Program-made: the position numbers and the translations under genes | NCBI GenBank assembly: GCA_019090405.1 | Contig: JAHRVZ010000023.1 | Span: 1-6,161, forward strand | Direction: 5' to 3' | Length of the DNA stretch: 6,161 nt | From: Paracoccaceae bacterium | GTDB lineage: Bacteria > Pseudomonadota > Alphaproteobacteria > Rhodobacterales > Rhodobacteraceae | The notes under the pieces: generated by a model | Databases searched by the model: none | Told to the model about the DNA's origin: nothing | Seen by the model: only the letters and a program-made list of their open reading frames with translations | Shown here: piece after piece, positions 4,120-6,161 of the stretch | Layout: each line of letters begins with the position of its first letter | How positions within the stretch are numbered: position 1 is the first letter of the stretch

Positions 4120-6161
4120 ATGATACCATCACACGCTCTGACCCCAATTATCAGATCCGCCCTGGCCGGGTCGCTGCTGGCACTGACTGCCAATGTGGCG
4201 TCTGCGCAGGACCACTTTGACCCCAAGGGGAATGCACCTTCACAGTTTACCATCGAATTTCAAAACGAACTGCGCAAATCGCTGCCATTTGACGATGAAC
4301 GTGATTTCGAAGAAAGCCGCCGCGGCCTGATCGCCACACCAGACTACAAGCAGATCAAGACCGAAGACGGTAACGTTGCCTGGGATATGGAAAGCTATGA
4401 GTTTCTGCTGAAAGGCGATCAGTTCGACACCATCCACCCGTCACTGCAGCGCCAGGCCATTCTGAACATGAACTATGGTCTGTATGAAATTCTTGAGGGC
4501 GAAATCTATCAGGTGCGCGGCTTTGATCTGTCCAACATCAGCTTTATCAAAGGTGACACTGGCTGGATTATTTTCGATCCCCTCGCGTCCAAAGAAACCG
4601 CCGCCGCCGCCTTGAAACTTGTCAATGACACCGTCGGCGAACGCCCGGTCAAGGCTGTTATCTATTCGCATTCCCATGCTGACCATTATGGCGGTGTGCG
4701 CGGAGTGATCAGTGATGAGGACGTGGCCAATGGTGTAGAGGTCATTGCCCCCGAAGGCTTTATGGAACACGCGGTCTCAGAAAACGTCTATGCGGGCAAC
4801 GTGATGAACCGCCGCCTGTTTTTTCAATATGGCGTTCTGCTGCCACGTGGACCCGAAGGTCACGTTGATCAGTCGATTGGCAAAAACATATCGTCTGGCA
4901 CCACCGGGCTGATTGAACCGACCATATATGTCTCGGATGATTTCGAAGAAATGACGATTGATGGCGTCAAGATGGTGTTCCAGAACACTCCGGGCACCGA
5001 AGCTCCGGCCGAAATGAACACCTATTTCCCAGACCTCAAGGCATTCTGGGCCGCCGAGAACATCACTGGCACCATCCACAACATCTATACCCTGCGTGGT
5101 GCTTTGGTGCGTGACGCGCTAAGCTGGTCCAAGCATATCAACAAGGCTTTGTATTCCTTTGGTCAAGACGCCGAAGTGATGTTTGCCTCGCATTCCTGGC
5201 CGCGTTGGGGAAATGAGCGAATTCAGGAAGTCATGCGTTCGCAGCGTGACACCTATGCCAACCTGAACAATGGCGTTTTGAACCTGGCCAACAAAGGCGT
5301 CACCGTCAATGAGGTGCACAACGTCTACGAAGTCCCTGTAAGCCTGCAAAACCAATGGTCTGCGCGCAGCTATCACGGTTCGGTTGAACATAACTCGCGG
5401 GCGGTCATCAACCGTTATCTTGGGTATTGGGATGCCAATCCGACCACTTTGATCCCGTTGTCGCCGAAAGACTCGGCACCTCTTTACGTCGAGATGATGG
5501 GCGGGGCCGTGCCAATTTTGGCAAAGGGTCAGGAACTGTATGACAGTGGCATGTATCTGCAAGCGACTGAAATTCTGAACAAACTGGTCTATGCCGAGCC
5601 TCAGAATCAGGACGCCAAGGATATGCTGGCTGCTGCTTTCGAACAGATCGGTTATCAGAAAGAAAGCCCGTCGGTCCGAAACTCGTTCCTGGCTGCCGCC
5701 TATGAATTGCGCAACGGGCTTCCACAGGGGGTCTCAATTGAAACCACCGGGCCGGACACCATCAAAGCAATGCCAACGTCCATGTGGCTGGATTTCCTTG
5801 CCATCCGCCTGAACAGTGAAAAAGCGGCCGATATGGACTTTACCATCAATTTGAACGTACCGGACCGGGATGAACAGATTGTGGTCGAGATGAGCAACGC
5901 TACCCTGACCCATATTGTCGGGTACAACGATGCCGATGCGACGTTGAATATCGAAATTAGCCGTCCGGATCTGGAAAAGGTGATGATAGGAGAGGCGCGC
6001 CTGATTGAGCTGATCAAAGACGGGACCGCCAAATCGACTGGTGATGCTTCGGTACTGGATCAGCTGGCCTCGGTGTTGGATCAGTTTGATCTTGGGTTCG
6101 AGTTGATGCCGGGAACCGGTGCTCAGGATCTGACCAAAGAAGCCAACCCGTTTGCCCAGCC
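4120..6161 (+). CDS. Exported alkyl sulfatase, metallo-beta-lactamase fold, SdsA1/BDS1 family (3' end outside window)
   Basis: 680 codons are open to the window edge. The family usually has about 650-660 residues, so the stop should be very close. Residues 1-29 form a Sec signal peptide, likely cut at VASA|QD. The MBL domain carries HSHADHYGG (His184, His186, Asp188, His189). By alignment from memory with SdsA1, the other zinc ligands are Glu294 and Glu313 in GTEAPAEM and AAEN, and His358 in ASHSWPRWG, so the binuclear site looks complete. The alkylsulfatase dimerisation domain spans about 360-533, ending with LAAAYELRNG, and an SCP2-like C-terminal domain covers about 540-680. Members hydrolyse alkyl sulfates such as SDS to alcohol and sulfate, some acting on secondary esters with inversion; the chain specificity cannot be read here. 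It should act in the periplasm. It diverges from the membrane-anchored TPR protein. Many short minus-strand ORFs inside it are shadows. Confidence 0.95.
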   Translation, partial: MIPSHALTPIIRSALAGSLLALTANVASAQDHFDPKGNAPSQFTIEFQNELRKSLPFDDERDFEESRRGLIATPDYKQIKTEDGNVAWDMESYEFLLKGDQFDTIHPSLQRQAILNMNYGLYEILEGEIYQVRGFDLSNISFIKGDTGWIIFDPLASKETAAAALKLVNDTVGERPVKAVIYSHSHADHYGGVRGVISDEDVANGVEVIAPEGFMEHAVSENVYAGNVMNRRLFFQYGVLLPRGPEGHVDQSIGKNISSGTTGLIEPTIYVSDDFEEMTIDGVKMVFQNTPGTEAPAEMNTYFPDLKAFWAAENITGTIHNIYTLRGALVRDALSWSKHINKALYSFGQDAEVMFASHSWPRWGNERIQEVMRSQRDTYANLNNGVLNLANKGVTVNEVHNVYEVPVSLQNQWSARSYHGSVEHNSRAVINRYLGYWDANPTTLIPLSPKDSAPLYVEMMGGAVPILAKGQELYDSGMYLQATEILNKLVYAEPQNQDAKDMLAAAFEQIGYQKESPSVRNSFLAAAYELRNGLPQGVSIETTGPDTIKAMPTSMWLDFLAIRLNSEKAADMDFTINLNVPDRDEQIVVEMSNATLTHIVGYNDADATLNIEISRPDLEKVMIGEARLIELIKDGTAKSTGDASVLDQLASVLDQFDLGFELMPGTGAQDLTKEANPFAQ

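Noticed and set aside
5119..5562. Minus-strand ORF of 147 residues and other antisense ORFs between 4035 and 6032
   Set aside because: They lie opposite the alkylsulfatase, whose motifs and domain order are unmistakable.

Overview
The window looks like chromosomal DNA of a Gram-negative bacterium, most likely a marine alphaproteobacterium of the Rhodobacterales/Roseobacter kind. The reasons are a small DUF465/YdcH-like protein, mid-range GC content, Sec-exported proteins, and a membrane-anchored winged-helix/TolB/TPR protein of a type common in alphaproteobacteria. The lineage is inferred from gene content only. There are five protein-coding genes, two of them cut by the window edges. I see no tRNA, rRNA, CRISPR array or insertion sequence.

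Left part (1-847, minus strand): a DUF465-like gene (608-847) lies 67 bp upstream of an exported protein of unknown function (540 to beyond base 1). The exported protein has a short two-cysteine domain followed by a long low-complexity tail that changes from Asp-Gly repeats to (His-Gly-Gly-Gly)n and runs off the window.

Regulator (848-1962): a divergent LysR-family gene follows. It closely resembles OxyR, but the peroxidatic cysteine position holds His204, while the resolving-cysteine position (Cys213) is kept. Its upstream region carries an exact match to the OxyR operator pattern (ATAG-N7-CTAT), well placed for autoregulation. So the DNA-binding specificity looks OxyR-like while the sensing chemistry must differ.

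Right part (2010-6161): a minus-strand gene, convergent with the LysR gene, encodes a membrane-anchored protein with a winged-helix-like N-terminus, one TM helix, a TolB/FlgO-like domain and TPRs. It diverges from a plus-strand exported metallo-beta-lactamase-fold alkylsulfatase of the SdsA1/BDS1 family. All predicted zinc ligands of that enzyme are present, and its 3' end is just outside the window. The roughly 380-bp divergent region (3741-4119) holds a consensus TATAAT, an imperfect ATAA-N7-CTAT box over it, and two inverted repeats.

How they may work together: the sulfatase would hydrolyse alkyl sulfates in the periplasm. The TPR protein (periplasmic sensor, cytoplasmic DNA-binding-like domain) and the OxyR-like protein are both candidate regulators. 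In Pseudomonas a LysR-type protein (SdsB) controls sdsA, so the arrangement is suggestive, but the link is inference here.
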